Shown here one piece after another: positions 17,599 to 27,000 of a DNA stretch of 64,000 nt. The position numbers and the translations under genes were made by a program. Position 1 is the first letter of the stretch; every line of letters begins with the position of its first letter. The DNA comes from Microvirga lupini (GTDB lineage Bacteria; Pseudomonadota; Alphaproteobacteria; Rhizobiales; Beijerinckiaceae): positions 124,001-188,000 of the forward strand of contig NZ_JACHWB010000005.1 of assembly GCF_014191055.1 (NCBI RefSeq), in the 5' to 3' direction. Below the pieces are notes generated by a model that saw only the letters and a list, made by a program, of their open reading frames with translations, did no database searches and was not told the origin of the DNA.

Positions 17599-19314
17599 GT
17601 GGCTTTCAAGACTCAATCCTTCAAGTATTCGTACCAAGGAACCATCTTCTCTTTCGGAACCGGCGACTTCAATGGCGATGGAAGCCTTGACCTGATTTTC
17701 GGGGGACCTACGACGCCTTTCGAGAACAAGCCGATGCCGTTCAACGCGATTAGCGTGAGCAAGAAGGGCGTCATCACCAATATCACGACAAAGCTCTTTG
17801 CCACTACGCCGTATGCGGTTCAGGCAAGCGAAGGCGTCGTAGCCGACTTCAACGGTGACGGGGTCGACGACTTCTTTTCAGGGAACTTTGGGTACGATAG
17901 CCATCCGTTTCCGGGTGAGTACAACACCCTTATGTTATCAGGACCGGGGGGAAAGCTCTACGACGGTTCATCCGAACTCCCCCTAAATTTCGATGGCGAA
18001 CCCGATCTTGTTCATACTGCAACTGCTGCCGACATCGACAATGATGGTGACCAAGACATCCTAAGTGGAGACTTAAACCTTCCTTTCATTATGCGAAATG
18101 ATGGAAAGGGCAATTTTAAGGCTGATTACAATTCAATGCCTGGCGCCGGCGCGTACGGCGGTGATGATCGGATGATCTCAGAATGTAAATTTGTTGATAT
18201 CAATAACGATGGCTGGCGTGACTTGATTACCGTTTACGCTGACAGAGGCTCGGTGGCTGGACACACCTTCCTGAACAATGGCGCCGGAGTCTTCGCGAGA
18301 AGCGGTGAGACGGCACTTCCTGTTGGCATTTATGGTGCGCAGAATACCAATGTTGTAGACGTGCTAGATCTCGACATAAACGGCGACGGCTTCATGGATT
18401 TGGTCCTGGCCGCGACTCCAGGCAAACCCTATTACCAGGGCCAAAAAGTCCAAATTCTTATCAACAACACGGACGGCACGTTCCACGACGAGTCTTCACG
18501 CATCAAACAGGATGGCAAGGGATTCTGGTTCCAGGAGATCGAGGCCATCGACTACAACGGCGATGGCTTCATGGACCTCGTGGGAACGAGTGACTACAGC
18601 GAGACCAAGAAGCAGACAATCGTTTGGATCAACAACGGTTCAGGCAGATTCACTCCACTCCCTAAATCAGATCTGAACGGTTTTGAGAGTTCAATCATAC
18701 CGCTGGATTTCAATAAAGACGGAAACATGGACTTCCTATCGTTCCGTCAGGAGGGGAACTATTTCACTTCGAATGGCAAATGGGTTTTCAAGACTCACCT
18801 GAACGTTTGGAATACAATCAAGCTAACGAACCGCAACGACACAAAGACCGGCACAAAAGACCGTGATCTCATGTACGGATATGAGGGCAATGATGTCCTC
18901 AAGGGCGGGTCTGGTAACGACAACATCCAAGGCGGCAGCGGTAGGGACAAACTCTACGGTGGTGTTGGGCGAGATGCCCTGAGCGGGGGCTCTGGTGCAG
19001 ACGTGTTTGTATTTCAATCCATAGCAGACAGCACTCTGTCGGCGGCTCGCCAAGACACGTTGTATGATTTTTCCGGGCGGGCAGGAGACAAGATCGATCT
19101 GAAGGCAATAGACGCTAAGGTCGGGATTAGTGGCAATCAGGCATTCACCTTTATTGGCCAGCAAGCCTTTCGACAGAACGTTGGTGAGTTGCGCTATGAG
19201 AAGGTTTCTGGTGGCGCATCCATAATTGGGGATGTGAATGGCGATGGCAGTGAGGACTTCGCAATCTATCTAAAAGGCGTCTCTACTCTCTCGAAAGGCT
19301 ACTTCATTCTGTAG
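17599..19314 (+). CDS. FG-GAP/VCBS-repeat protein with C-terminal RTX module
   Basis: This 571-residue protein has seven or so FG-GAP-type repeats with calcium-binding loops (GDFNGDGSLD near residue 14, ADFNGDGVDD, ADIDNDGDQD, VDINNDGWRD, LDINGDGFMD, IDYNGDGFMD, LDFNKDGNMD), predicted to form a beta propeller. RTX nonapeptides follow (GGSGNDNIQGGSGRDKLYGG, about 434-465), and then a C-terminal domain ending in GYFIL. It would be exported by type I secretion and fold in calcium. Start is GTG after GGGGGA. The C-terminal 100 residues match those of the proteins at 22390 and 59751. Confidence 0.85.
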   Translation: MAFKTQSFKYSYQGTIFSFGTGDFNGDGSLDLIFGGPTTPFENKPMPFNAISVSKKGVITNITTKLFATTPYAVQASEGVVADFNGDGVDDFFSGNFGYDSHPFPGEYNTLMLSGPGGKLYDGSSELPLNFDGEPDLVHTATAADIDNDGDQDILSGDLNLPFIMRNDGKGNFKADYNSMPGAGAYGGDDRMISECKFVDINNDGWRDLITVYADRGSVAGHTFLNNGAGVFARSGETALPVGIYGAQNTNVVDVLDLDINGDGFMDLVLAATPGKPYYQGQKVQILINNTDGTFHDESSRIKQDGKGFWFQEIEAIDYNGDGFMDLVGTSDYSETKKQTIVWINNGSGRFTPLPKSDLNGFESSIIPLDFNKDGNMDFLSFRQEGNYFTSNGKWVFKTHLNVWNTIKLTNRNDTKTGTKDRDLMYGYEGNDVLKGGSGNDNIQGGSGRDKLYGGVGRDALSGGSGADVFVFQSIADSTLSAARQDTLYDFSGRAGDKIDLKAIDAKVGISGNQAFTFIGQQAFRQNVGELRYEKVSGGASIIGDVNGDGSEDFAIYLKGVSTLSKGYFIL

Positions 19315-19336
19315 CCACCTGGTCACTGGATAAGAC

Positions 19337-19855
19337 ATGACAGGACGCCCCAGTACTGAACAACTCCGCTTCCGGGATCAAATCCGGGAGAACAGCCGCC
19401 GGCGGGCTGAATATGGTGGGATCGCCATCAAGGCGGCATTACTGGCCCTAGGCATGTTCGCCGCCTGCTCGCTGTTTTATGCCGCGCGGGCCGAGACGGT
19501 CGACGGCCGCTGGGTCGTCATCATCGACGGCGATACAATCGACGTCCAAGGCGAGCGCATTCGCATCCTGAACATCGACGCCCCTGAAAGCTTCCGCTCG
19601 AGATGTGAGGCGGAGCTGAAGCTGGCATTGCGGACTAAGGAGAGGCTTGGTCAGCTCCTGCGCTCCGGGTCGGTGGAGATCAGGCGAGAGGGACAGGATC
19701 GCTACCGGCGCACGCTGGCAACGTTGTCGGTGCGGGAGGGCGATGTAGGCCAGATCCTGGTTCGCGATCGGCTTGCCCTCCCCTGGAAGGATGGCCGTGA
19801 GGACAAGGAGCGCCGGTTGAAGGTCTGGTGCGGCCCGTGGGCGACATTGCCCTAG
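19337..19855 (+). CDS. Staphylococcal-nuclease-like (thermonuclease family) protein
   Basis: The product has a membrane anchor or signal segment at about residues 29-50 (AIKAALLALGMFAACSLFY) and then a SNase-fold domain. VVIIDGDTIDVQGERIRILNIDAPE carries the calcium-binding Asp and the catalytic Arg region, and REGQDRYRRTLATL carries the second Arg block. At about 115 residues the domain is a complete, short version. It would cut nucleic acid in the periplasm or at the membrane. It ends four bases inside the convergent gene that follows. Confidence 0.82.
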   Translation: MTGRPSTEQLRFRDQIRENSRRRAEYGGIAIKAALLALGMFAACSLFYAARAETVDGRWVVIIDGDTIDVQGERIRILNIDAPESFRSRCEAELKLALRTKERLGQLLRSGSVEIRREGQDRYRRTLATLSVREGDVGQILVRDRLALPWKDGREDKERRLKVWCGPWATLP

Positions 19856-20172
19856 CGCGGGTACTTCTCGGGACGAGTCGATAGATAATGCCGGTAGCAG
19901 GCAATGACCTGCCGGCCTGCTTCGACCCTATCGGCCTCTACGCCATTGGTTGGTGAGCCATAGCGAGGCCCTGGAAGAGCGACCGTCATCGACCATTGCC
20001 AATGTCCGCTCTGAGGCCCGCCCGTGATCTGATGGACATTCCCGATTGTCTCGTCTCCACGCTCCATGTGAAACCGGGGGAAGCGCACGTCAGGATCGAA
20101 CGCCATCCAGAACGTGTCATCGTAGCCGCCGTCAGGGTAGACCTCAGCGGTTCGCTTCCAATAGATGCCCAT
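19852..20172 (-). CDS. Phage hypothetical protein
   Basis: The 106-residue protein starts MGIYWKRTAEVYPDGGYDDT and is rich in aromatic residues. The middle reads FPRFHMERGDETIGNVHQITGG, and the end is basic. It is convergent with the nuclease gene and is the last gene of the minus-strand lysis cluster. Function unknown. Confidence 0.55.
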   Translation of the reverse strand: MGIYWKRTAEVYPDGGYDDTFWMAFDPDVRFPRFHMERGDETIGNVHQITGGPQSGHWQWSMTVALPGPRYGSPTNGVEADRVEAGRQVIACYRHYLSTRPEKYPR

Positions 20173-20205
20173 GAGATCCCCAATGAGAACATTGAGGGAA
20201 CATAA

Positions 20206-20688
20206 TCACCGGGCGAGAGTCAAGGCGGTCGGCACCTTCACCTCAGGAAGCTCCTGCCAGATCGTCCACAGCCCATGCCTGAGGGCATAGTTCGCCTGCC
20301 CTCTAACCGTCAGGTCAGGGACGTTCATCAGCTCGAGCGGGATCTGAGCGCAGAGTCCATTCGAACCCGGCCCAAGGGTGGCAGTCCGGAACTCCCGCAA
20401 CACCTCGCCGTCGCTTCGCCGCGAAACCACAGCCGGATAGGCCACCGCAGTCCCGTCCACGACCAGAGACCAGGCGATGACCGTTGGCTGGGCGTACCGC
20501 TCCTTGTGCCACCACCAGCGCCAACAGACCCGCGTCGGCTCCCGGACGGTTACCTCTACTTTTTGATCCGTCAGGACCGGGGCGAGCTCGGCTTCCAGGA
20601 TTGGGCTGAGGTAGTAGAACAGCCCCATCCCGAACATGCTCATGAAGAGCCACACGGCAGCGCCGGCGATGAACTTGGGTCGCGTCAT
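20206..20688 (-). CDS. Membrane-anchored phage protein of the lysis block
   Basis: The 160-residue product starts MTRPKFIAGAAVWLFMSMFGMGLFYYLSP, with one membrane segment at residues 7-28, followed by a beta-rich region containing CWRWWWHKERY. The start overlaps the previous stop in an ATGA. An N-terminal anchor followed by a periplasmic domain beside a holin and an endolysin fits a spanin-like or lysis-accessory role, but I see no lipobox and no coiled coil, so this is weak. Confidence 0.55.
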   Translation of the reverse strand: MTRPKFIAGAAVWLFMSMFGMGLFYYLSPILEAELAPVLTDQKVEVTVREPTRVCWRWWWHKERYAQPTVIAWSLVVDGTAVAYPAVVSRRSDGEVLREFRTATLGPGSNGLCAQIPLELMNVPDLTVRGQANYALRHGLWTIWQELPEVKVPTALTLAR

Positions 20689-21071
20689 TTGCCACCTGAC
20701 ATTCTGAACCAGATGAGGGTGCACATGCCTGTGATGAACAGGATCGTCATGGACAGGAAGCCCTGCTTGACCATGGCCTCCTTGATTTCGCGCCAGGAGC
20801 GCAGGGCATCGAGGTCTTTCCGCAAGGTGCCGATCTCGCTGGGATTGACGCCGATGCGTTCCAGAAACCGCTCAATGGCCTTGTCGGCAGCCGCCTCGGC
20901 CGCATCGACGGCGGCCGTCTTGGCGATCTGCTCCACCTCTTCCTTGGAAGGAGCCCGCGCCAGGACTTGAGCCGCGGCGCGGTCAGCCGCCTGCCAAGCA
21001 AGGTTCTCCAATTCCTTCAGAGGAATAATGGCCGGCGGATCCTTGCCAAGGTCGAGGTGGTGATCCTTCAT
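20685..21071 (-). CDS. Coiled-coil protein with C-terminal membrane anchor, lysis block
   Basis: The 128-residue protein has a long Ala/Glu-rich helical region (about residues 18-85), then a C-terminal membrane segment (FLSMTILFITGMCTLIWF). It lies between the putative holin and another membrane protein and overlaps its neighbour by four bases. A tail-anchored helical protein in this place may be a holin partner or antiholin; the sequence alone does not settle it. Confidence 0.55.
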   Translation of the reverse strand: MKDHHLDLGKDPPAIIPLKELENLAWQAADRAAAQVLARAPSKEEVEQIAKTAAVDAAEAAADKAIERFLERIGVNPSEIGTLRKDLDALRSWREIKEAMVKQGFLSMTILFITGMCTLIWFRMSGGK

Positions 21072-21075
21072 GCGG

Positions 21076-21492
21076 CTAGGCCTTTTTCTCAGCCGCGAGC
21101 ATGGTGCCGATCAGTGCGCCCGCAGGTCCGAACTGCCCAAGCACCTGAGGAAGATGGGTGTTGGCGATGTCCACGAGGTTGCCATCGGGAACTCCGAGTT
21201 TCTTCAGGGTGTCCGGCACAGTCTGCTTCACGTAGCCGGCCGTTTCCGCCAGCACCCTCGCCTTAACCTCGGGGGGGATAACATCTCCGGCTTTGAAACC
21301 CCTGGAGGCGAGCGCTCCGATCAGGCCATTGATGAAGGCATTGATGACCGCCTGGCGCCGGTTTGCGTCAGCATCGGCGCCGAGCTTGTCGAGAAGCTTG
21401 ATGACGAGGGGCGGGACGATAATCGGGATCATCAGCGTGATGATCGTGATGGCGATGTTCCAGAGGTCGTTGAGCATGCTGTTCCAGTCCAT
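21076..21492 (-). CDS. Putative holin
   Basis: The 138-residue protein has one strong N-terminal membrane segment (IAITIITLMIPIIVPPLVI, about residues 13-31) followed by a soluble helical domain. This layout resembles single-pass LLH-type phage holins, and the gene sits directly beside the endolysin gene. A good AGGAG site precedes the ATG. The holin call rests mainly on topology and position. Confidence 0.55.
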   Translation of the reverse strand: MDWNSMLNDLWNIAITIITLMIPIIVPPLVIKLLDKLGADADANRRQAVINAFINGLIGALASRGFKAGDVIPPEVKARVLAETAGYVKQTVPDTLKKLGVPDGNLVDIANTHLPQVLGQFGPAGALIGTMLAAEKKA

Positions 21493-21518
21493 GGGGATCT
21501 CCTAGCGGTTCGGGAGGG

Positions 21519-22199
21519 TCAGGCGACTTCCTTCAGGAGTGCGCCGTATTCAGCGATGGCATTGAAGCAGGGGCAGACCTTCACCCACTCGTGGGGCTCG
21601 ATCATTCCGTCTGCATCGAGGTCTGGAGAAAGGTCGCGGTGCCCGACGACAGCCCGCAGCGCGTACTTGGCTGCTGCCTCCCGGGTTAGCCGGATCATCG
21701 TCTGCATCTGCTCGGGGGTGCGGGTATCCTTGGGCTTACCCTTGGCGTCCAAGCCGCCAACGTAAGAGTAGCCGATGGTCCCGGTGTTATGGCCGGAGAC
21801 GTGTGCACCGACCTGGGATTCCGGACGGCCATCAGAGATAGAGCCGTCGAGATGCACCAGCTTGTGGTAGCCGATGCCGGTGAAGCCGCGGGCCCGGTGC
21901 ATCTTGTCGATGTCCGCCCGGGTGAACTCCCTGCCCTCTGGGGTAGCCGTGCAGTGCCAGACGAGGGTATGGATCGGGCGCCCCTTCTTCGGAGCCGATG
22001 GCGACTTGACGGTCATCTCAGGCGTCAGAGAAGCCAGAGCGCCGAGGGTCACAGGACCGGCGATACCATCCGCCTTCAGTCCGTGCTCCCTCTGGAAAGC
22101 TTCGACTGCCTTGCGGGTCTTCGGCCCTAGATCGCCGTCAATGGGTCCGGGGTCATAGCCACGCGCCAAGAGAGCGCGCTGGATCTCAGCGACGTTCAT
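21519..22199 (-). CDS. Endolysin: N-acetylmuramoyl-L-alanine amidase with peptidoglycan-binding domain
   Basis: The 226-residue enzyme opens with a peptidoglycan-binding domain (residues about 3-58: VAEIQRALLARGYDPGPIDG, then KTRKAVEAFQREHGL). From residue 76 it has an amidase type 2 domain: VWHCTATPEG with the first zinc His, the GYHKLVHLDG block, and VVGHRDLSPDLD with a second His, followed by KVCPCF. It would cut the bond between muramic acid and the stem peptide to release phage. No signal peptide is seen, so it should depend on the holin for access. Confidence 0.92.
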   Translation of the reverse strand: MNVAEIQRALLARGYDPGPIDGDLGPKTRKAVEAFQREHGLKADGIAGPVTLGALASLTPEMTVKSPSAPKKGRPIHTLVWHCTATPEGREFTRADIDKMHRARGFTGIGYHKLVHLDGSISDGRPESQVGAHVSGHNTGTIGYSYVGGLDAKGKPKDTRTPEQMQTMIRLTREAAAKYALRAVVGHRDLSPDLDADGMIEPHEWVKVCPCFNAIAEYGALLKEVA

Positions 22200-22389
22200 G
22201 GAAGTCTCCTGTGTGGTTGAGGAAGGCTGGCTAGAGGACCGTCAGGCGCACGAAAGCGCCCCCGAGTGTCTCGGTGGTGATGGGGTCCTCGTAATATGTG
22301 AAAAGATGCCTCAGAGAGGCGTTGTTGCCGCAGTCGCGGTTTCAGAATAGAGATCGAGGCTAGGGGATAACCCTACGTAAGGGGCATAG

Positions 22390-23151
22390 ATGGCTAAGTT
22401 CACGTGGTCAGGAACCGAAGGGTTCAAGCTATACAATTTCAATCTGAGCTGGCTCGTGGAAGCAGACAGCTACGAGCGTTCTTCGACGACCTTCAAAGCT
22501 ATATACGGGTCGCTCAAGCGCTCATGGGACAAGTTTGAAGGCCATGGGTTCACCTACGACGCCACCGGGATTCCAACCGGCGGAACGGTCACCAGCTACA
22601 CCGGCGTTGAAGGTGGGCGCAAAACCGCCTCTTTAACTGGTGTCAAAATTTCAGTGTCAAAGCTGGTCGACGCTGCATCAACCTACTCGACCAGTGACGA
22701 TCTAAGCGCCCTCAGATCTGCCTTGTCAGGGCGCGATCAGATTACGGGCGGTCGCTACGACGACAGTCTGAGCGGGTTCAACGGCAACGATACGATCGCG
22801 GGCGGCGGCGGTGCCGATTGGCTGTCAGGCGGCAAGGGAGCCGATAGGTTCGTATTCAAGTCGGTGTCTGAGTCCCGCGGCTACAACAACGACTACATCA
22901 CGGACTTCTCCAGATCTCAGGGCGATAAGGTTGATCTTTCGAAGATCGATGCCAAGACCGGAGTCTCTGGGAATCAAGCCTTCATATTTATCGGCACTGC
23001 AGAGTTCTCAGGCACCAAAGGCCAGCTACGTTACGATGCTTATGCGGGCGATTCATATATAGAGGGTGACGTGAATGGGGATGCCGTTGCTGATTTTGAG
23101 CTGACCCTCGCGAACGTCTCTGTTGTCACAAAGAGCTATTTCTACCTTTAA
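22390..23151 (+). CDS. RTX-type protein
   Basis: The 253-residue product has an N-terminal 110-residue domain without recognised family, then RTX nonapeptides (LSGFNGNDTIAGGGGADWLSGG, about 121-146, and GADRFVF). The C-terminal module runs SGNQAFIFIGTAEF, then EGDVNGDAVADFELTL, and ends in SYFYL. It lacks a signal peptide, as expected for type I secretion substrates. It sits just after the endolysin gene on the opposite strand. Its last 100 residues match those of the proteins at 17599 and 59751. Confidence 0.82.
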   Translation: MAKFTWSGTEGFKLYNFNLSWLVEADSYERSSTTFKAIYGSLKRSWDKFEGHGFTYDATGIPTGGTVTSYTGVEGGRKTASLTGVKISVSKLVDAASTYSTSDDLSALRSALSGRDQITGGRYDDSLSGFNGNDTIAGGGGADWLSGGKGADRFVFKSVSESRGYNNDYITDFSRSQGDKVDLSKIDAKTGVSGNQAFIFIGTAEFSGTKGQLRYDAYAGDSYIEGDVNGDAVADFELTLANVSVVTKSYFYL

Positions 23152-23158
23152 ATCGAAC

Positions 23159-23184
23159 GGAGGGCGCTTCAACGAGCGCCCTCC
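23159..23184 (+). terminator. Hairpin after the RTX gene
   Basis: GGAGGGCGCT (23159-23168) pairs perfectly with AGCGCCCTCC (23175-23184) around a six-base loop, starting eight bases after the RTX stop codon. There is no clear T run, so it may be a weak terminator or an mRNA-stabilising hairpin. Confidence 0.6.
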
Positions 23185-23315
23185 TGGCAACCTGCGCCCT
23201 CCCTGCCCCCAAGCCCTCCGACACTGAAGGCTAAGCCCCTCCTCTTGGTGGTCGTGGTGTCCTCGTGATGAGGGGGAACTTGTCTCGATGGTTCGCCTGT
23301 GCCAGCATTGTGGCC

Positions 23316-23942
23316 ATGCGCAATATCAGGATTGCAATATACGGGTGCGGAGGCTTCGGCCGCGAAATTGAGCCCCTCGCCTCCTCTATGGATGCTGATG
23401 TGGTCTTCGTCTCTGATATTCCGAGCGAACACGGCTCCGTCATCAATCATATCCGCGTCATCTCTTTCGATGACTTAATCTCTCCTCAGCATATTGACCG
23501 GGAGGTTGTTCTAGCCGTTGGCAGTAGCGATGGGCGCCGCAACCTAGCTGCCAAATGCAAAGCCGCAGGATTGCGGTTTGGCTCGCTTCAAGCCCCTACT
23601 GTTCGTCTGCTCCGCGATAACAAGATTGGAGAGGGCTCTGTCTTCTGCGATTATTCGATGTGCACCAGCAACGCCCGTATTGGCCAGCACTTCCAATGCA
23701 ACATCTATTCTTACGTTGCCCATGATTGCGTTATAGGTGATTTCGTGACCTTCGCGCCGCGCGTGAACTGCAACGGCAATGTCACCATTGAAGATGACGT
23801 GTATGTAGGGACCGGCGCTTTTCTCAAGCAAGGGATTAGGATTGGCCGCGGCGCCACTATCGGCATGGGAGCGGTCGTCACAAATGACGTTCTTCCAGAC
23901 GTAGTTGTGGTGGGGAACCCGGCTCGGGTGCTGGAACGATAG
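23316..23942 (+). CDS. NeuD/PglD-like sugar O- or N-acetyltransferase
   Basis: The N-terminal part (IRIAIYGCGGFGREI) matches the small nucleotide-binding-like domain of the NeuD/PglD family. The second half is a left-handed beta helix with hexapeptide repeats (IGEGSVFCDYSMCTSNARIG, VTIEDDVYVGTGAFLKQGIR, IGRGATIGMGAVVTNDVLPD) ending in VVGNPARVLER. Such enzymes acetylate nucleotide sugars or sialic acids with acetyl-CoA. I place the start at ATG 23316 because the glycine motif then lies at residue 8; an upstream in-frame start exists. It faces the DegT and glycosyltransferase genes, making a surface-sugar block in the prophage. Confidence 0.83.
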   Translation: MRNIRIAIYGCGGFGREIEPLASSMDADVVFVSDIPSEHGSVINHIRVISFDDLISPQHIDREVVLAVGSSDGRRNLAAKCKAAGLRFGSLQAPTVRLLRDNKIGEGSVFCDYSMCTSNARIGQHFQCNIYSYVAHDCVIGDFVTFAPRVNCNGNVTIEDDVYVGTGAFLKQGIRIGRGATIGMGAVVTNDVLPDVVVVGNPARVLER

Positions 23943-24040
23943 GATGTAAGAAGCTGACCACCCGCTCCGCCCCATCGGTGGCTCGGAGCGCGACCAGACC
24001 GATCCTCGTCATTAGCCACGACTGAAGCGACACTATTGCC

Positions 24041-25144
24041 TTAGCTAGTGGAACTCTCTAGCCCGAAAATTACCTGCTCCGCCACGGCGTCCACTTCGCT
24101 ACAGGTCATATCCACGAAAAAGGGTAGACCTAATGTCTCTTTGGAGAGCCGATCAGTAGTCGATACGTCGAAGCGTTTCAGGTTCTGGAACGCTGATTGA
24201 TTGTGGATCCCATCGCCCCACCAAGCTCGGGAGTCGATGCCTTTCGTTGAGAGAGACTTTGCAATGGCTTGTTGATCACGGTGCCTGAAACGAACAACGC
24301 AAACAGAGCCGATCCAGCTCTCGCCAAACCCTTCCTGAAGCTCGGCATATCCTCTTGCATGGAGGGTCGAGCGGTATTGTTGAGCAATACGTTTGAACCG
24401 CCCAACTGTATCGCCATAGCAATCCATCGAAGCGAGGCCCACAGCTGCATGGTATTCGCTCAACTTACCATTCTGCGCCTCCACTTGGGCATTCCTGGAG
24501 CCATAGAACCCGAAGTTACTTCGCTTCTTCACATCAACGATCAGTCGAGGGTCACGGCTCACAACGTAGCCACCCTCTCCTGCTCCAAGGACTTTCGTAG
24601 CATGCAGACTCACTACAGAGGGGCTATATCCAACCTGAACAGTGTCGTGGGCGGCAGCCGCATCAACAATTGTTGGAATTCCTGTAGTTGCTGTAAACTC
24701 GTCCCAGACATTCACATCCAGAGGCGCTCCAAACGGAGCGACAACCATCACAGCGGCAACACGTCCCTCAACCTTAGAAATTGCAGCGTGTACCGCATCA
24801 GGGGTAATCGCCCAAGTCTGCTCATCAACGTCCAGAAGAACAGGCTCCAGCCCAGCCGCAACAACAGCATGGGCCGTCGCAACAAATGTCCACGCTGGGA
24901 TAAGACATATACCACTCTGGCCCTTTGCAACCGCTTGTAGCGCGAGGGTAAGACCCACCGTCGCGTTCGAAACTGTGACAATGCACTCAGGGGATATATC
25001 CAGCCGTCTCGCCAATCTCGTCTCAAGCTCGGTAACTAGAGGCCCAAAGTTGGTGTAAGTCCGATTAGCATCAACGCGCCTAAGGTAGGGAAGCAGCGCC
25101 TCAGCCGGAGGCATGAGTGGGCGAGCAACAGGGATCGGGCTCAA
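24041..25144 (-). CDS. DegT/DnrJ/EryC1/StrS-family aminotransferase
   Basis: This PLP enzyme carries the family features: a TVSNATVGLTLAL cofactor loop, an Asp in VDAAAAHD, and the Lys in SLHATKVLGAGEGG that forms the Schiff base. It would aminate a keto-sugar bound to a nucleotide, giving an amino sugar for surface glycans. I prefer a TTG start at 25144: AAGGAG lies at the right distance, it overlaps the upstream stop, and it gives the typical SPIPVARPLMPP N-terminus. An ATG at 25180 would add twelve residues. The DNA is more AT-rich than the phage structural genes. Confidence 0.86.
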   Translation of the reverse strand: MSPIPVARPLMPPAEALLPYLRRVDANRTYTNFGPLVTELETRLARRLDISPECIVTVSNATVGLTLALQAVAKGQSGICLIPAWTFVATAHAVVAAGLEPVLLDVDEQTWAITPDAVHAAISKVEGRVAAVMVVAPFGAPLDVNVWDEFTATTGIPTIVDAAAAHDTVQVGYSPSVVSLHATKVLGAGEGGYVVSRDPRLIVDVKKRSNFGFYGSRNAQVEAQNGKLSEYHAAVGLASMDCYGDTVGRFKRIAQQYRSTLHARGYAELQEGFGESWIGSVCVVRFRHRDQQAIAKSLSTKGIDSRAWWGDGIHNQSAFQNLKRFDVSTTDRLSKETLGLPFFVDMTCSEVDAVAEQVIFGLESSTS

Positions 25145-26694
25145 CGGGCGCTCCTTTGCTTGACGCGAGTACGTTCCCATACCTCCGAAAGATGATGCTC
25201 AACCAATTTTGCCTGCTCTGTCATATTCCCAAACTTCTTCGCAATGTTTCCCGCGACTTCTCCCGCCTGTTCCCGCCTCATGTGAATATCGAGGCCGATC
25301 GCCAAGTGTACGTACTGCTGACCGTTTGAGGCGCTAAGGGCGTAATCGCGCTGCTCTGCAATTATAGCAAACCCTTCTTCTGTTTGGCTTGCCATCCAGA
25401 CAACGGGAACATTGCGAGCTTGGGCCTCAATGCAAGACATTCCCCCCGGAAAGGGGAATGTATCAAGAAACACGTCGATGCATTCTGAGACGATATGGCC
25501 GTCCACAAATTCATTCAGAACAACCATTCTACTACCAACCGGAGATGTCTCTTTCTTCTCATAAACTGCAGAACTTACACCAGTTCCACCAGCAAAAAAT
25601 ATTGCGTTGGGTGTATTGATAAGAATTTGCTCGACCAGGCACATATACTCTTTGGTCACCTTGGCCATTCGGCCATAGACGCCATACACGGTACTCGGGG
25701 ATGAGACGCCGGATTCGACTGCAAGGAAGTTCCGAAAGCTCTCAATGCTCTCACTAGGTCTAGCAATTCTCTGGAAGATGTGAGCCGTATTTCTCGGGGT
25801 CCGCACTGCCTGCACGTTTTCCGAAACCAATCCAGAGGCAGATTTGGTGATGCCAAGGAAGATCAGATCGAGCTCGGGGATAGCCCACGCCGCAAACCCG
25901 TTCTCATGAAAGGCCTGGACTGGGGCCGCTCGGCGTTGAAAAGCAATCGTTGCGACAGCGCTAGAATTGTCTGAAATGAGAATGTCGATTTCGTCCGCCA
26001 TGGCCTGATCGATTACCGCCTCCGCGGTAGCTGTCGGTGTTGTACGCGCCATGTTCCGGACTTGGATCCCGTGCTCGGAAGCAAAATTTAAAAGGGATTC
26101 AAGTGGCTCATTGATACAATACAGATATGGCCAATTATTGCTCTCGCGAAGTTGTTGCTGCCCCAGGATCAGAGACACAGTGATGCGTCCAACAGCATTT
26201 GCCCCGTCCAGGTTGTTGCTTTCCGTAAGATACGCAATCCTCGGGGCGTTGCTCGAGCTTAGATGAGGAACCCGTTTCTCGAAGTTGTTGGAAATAAATT
26301 CGGCGAAAGGAGCAACGACGTCCACGTTAAACGTCTTGAGATTGGACAGGACTTGGGTCCTGCGCCATAACATAATGTAAAGAAGAGAATAGACTGCCGC
26401 CCCTCGATCCAGATCCGATCTCTCGGATATCAATTTCGGGTACAAAGCAGAGAACTCAGCATACAGCTTATCAAGCCTGTCGAATTCGCCCGAATTGACT
26501 GCAGCGTACCCGGCCGCCAACATGGCATCCGCGACCTTCTGCTTAATCTCACCTGACCAATGATCCTCAGGCACCTGGATATCAATCCAGTCAAAGCGAT
26601 ACTGCTCTATTTCATTAGCAGCGTGAACTCGATCATCCATTGGATCGATAGCCTTGGGCCGGAGAAACCTTTCGATTGGACGCTGAAACCACAT
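25141..26694 (-). CDS. GT-B-type glycosyltransferase-like protein
   Basis: The 517-residue protein has an N-terminal helical region (about 1-140), then a two-lobed glycosyltransferase-like part. The C-terminal lobe contains IFFAGGTGVSS, the DVFLDTFPFPGGMSCIEAQ donor-binding block with acidic residue and glycines, and VPVVWMASQTEEGFAI. The DxFPFxGGMSxIEA pattern is close to that of O-GlcNAc-transferase-like and HMW1C-like enzymes. It likely adds sugar to a surface polymer or to a protein; the acceptor is unknown. It overlaps the aminotransferase gene start by four bases. Confidence 0.7.
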   Translation of the reverse strand: MWFQRPIERFLRPKAIDPMDDRVHAANEIEQYRFDWIDIQVPEDHWSGEIKQKVADAMLAAGYAAVNSGEFDRLDKLYAEFSALYPKLISERSDLDRGAAVYSLLYIMLWRRTQVLSNLKTFNVDVVAPFAEFISNNFEKRVPHLSSSNAPRIAYLTESNNLDGANAVGRITVSLILGQQQLRESNNWPYLYCINEPLESLLNFASEHGIQVRNMARTTPTATAEAVIDQAMADEIDILISDNSSAVATIAFQRRAAPVQAFHENGFAAWAIPELDLIFLGITKSASGLVSENVQAVRTPRNTAHIFQRIARPSESIESFRNFLAVESGVSSPSTVYGVYGRMAKVTKEYMCLVEQILINTPNAIFFAGGTGVSSAVYEKKETSPVGSRMVVLNEFVDGHIVSECIDVFLDTFPFPGGMSCIEAQARNVPVVWMASQTEEGFAIIAEQRDYALSASNGQQYVHLAIGLDIHMRREQAGEVAGNIAKKFGNMTEQAKLVEHHLSEVWERTRVKQRSAR

Positions 26695-27000
26695 AATTCT
26701 ATCTCTAATCCGCCAACAATTCCTAATTCGATTGATCTCTTTTGACTAGGCGCGTGCGACGTTGTCCCTCGAGATCAGCCCTCAGGTCGCTAGCCAGTCC
26801 TATGATGTAAAGTTACTCGGGTCGATGCTTATTCTCCGGCGCCATACATCGAATTAGCTGGGCTTGACCAAAGGGTTGGCATACCAGCGGACGCTGGGAA
26901 CTCCAAGATCCTTCGGCCGGTCTTTTCATGAGCGGCGACATGTCAAAGGTCGCTAAATTGCGCCTTGTCGGGCGGGGGTGCCGTAGAGTAAGCAACAGAT
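26695..27000. other. Gene-free stretch in the sugar block
   Basis: No supported gene is seen in these 306 bases between two divergent genes. The part next to the glycosyltransferase is AT-rich and probably carries promoters for both directions. Confidence 0.45.
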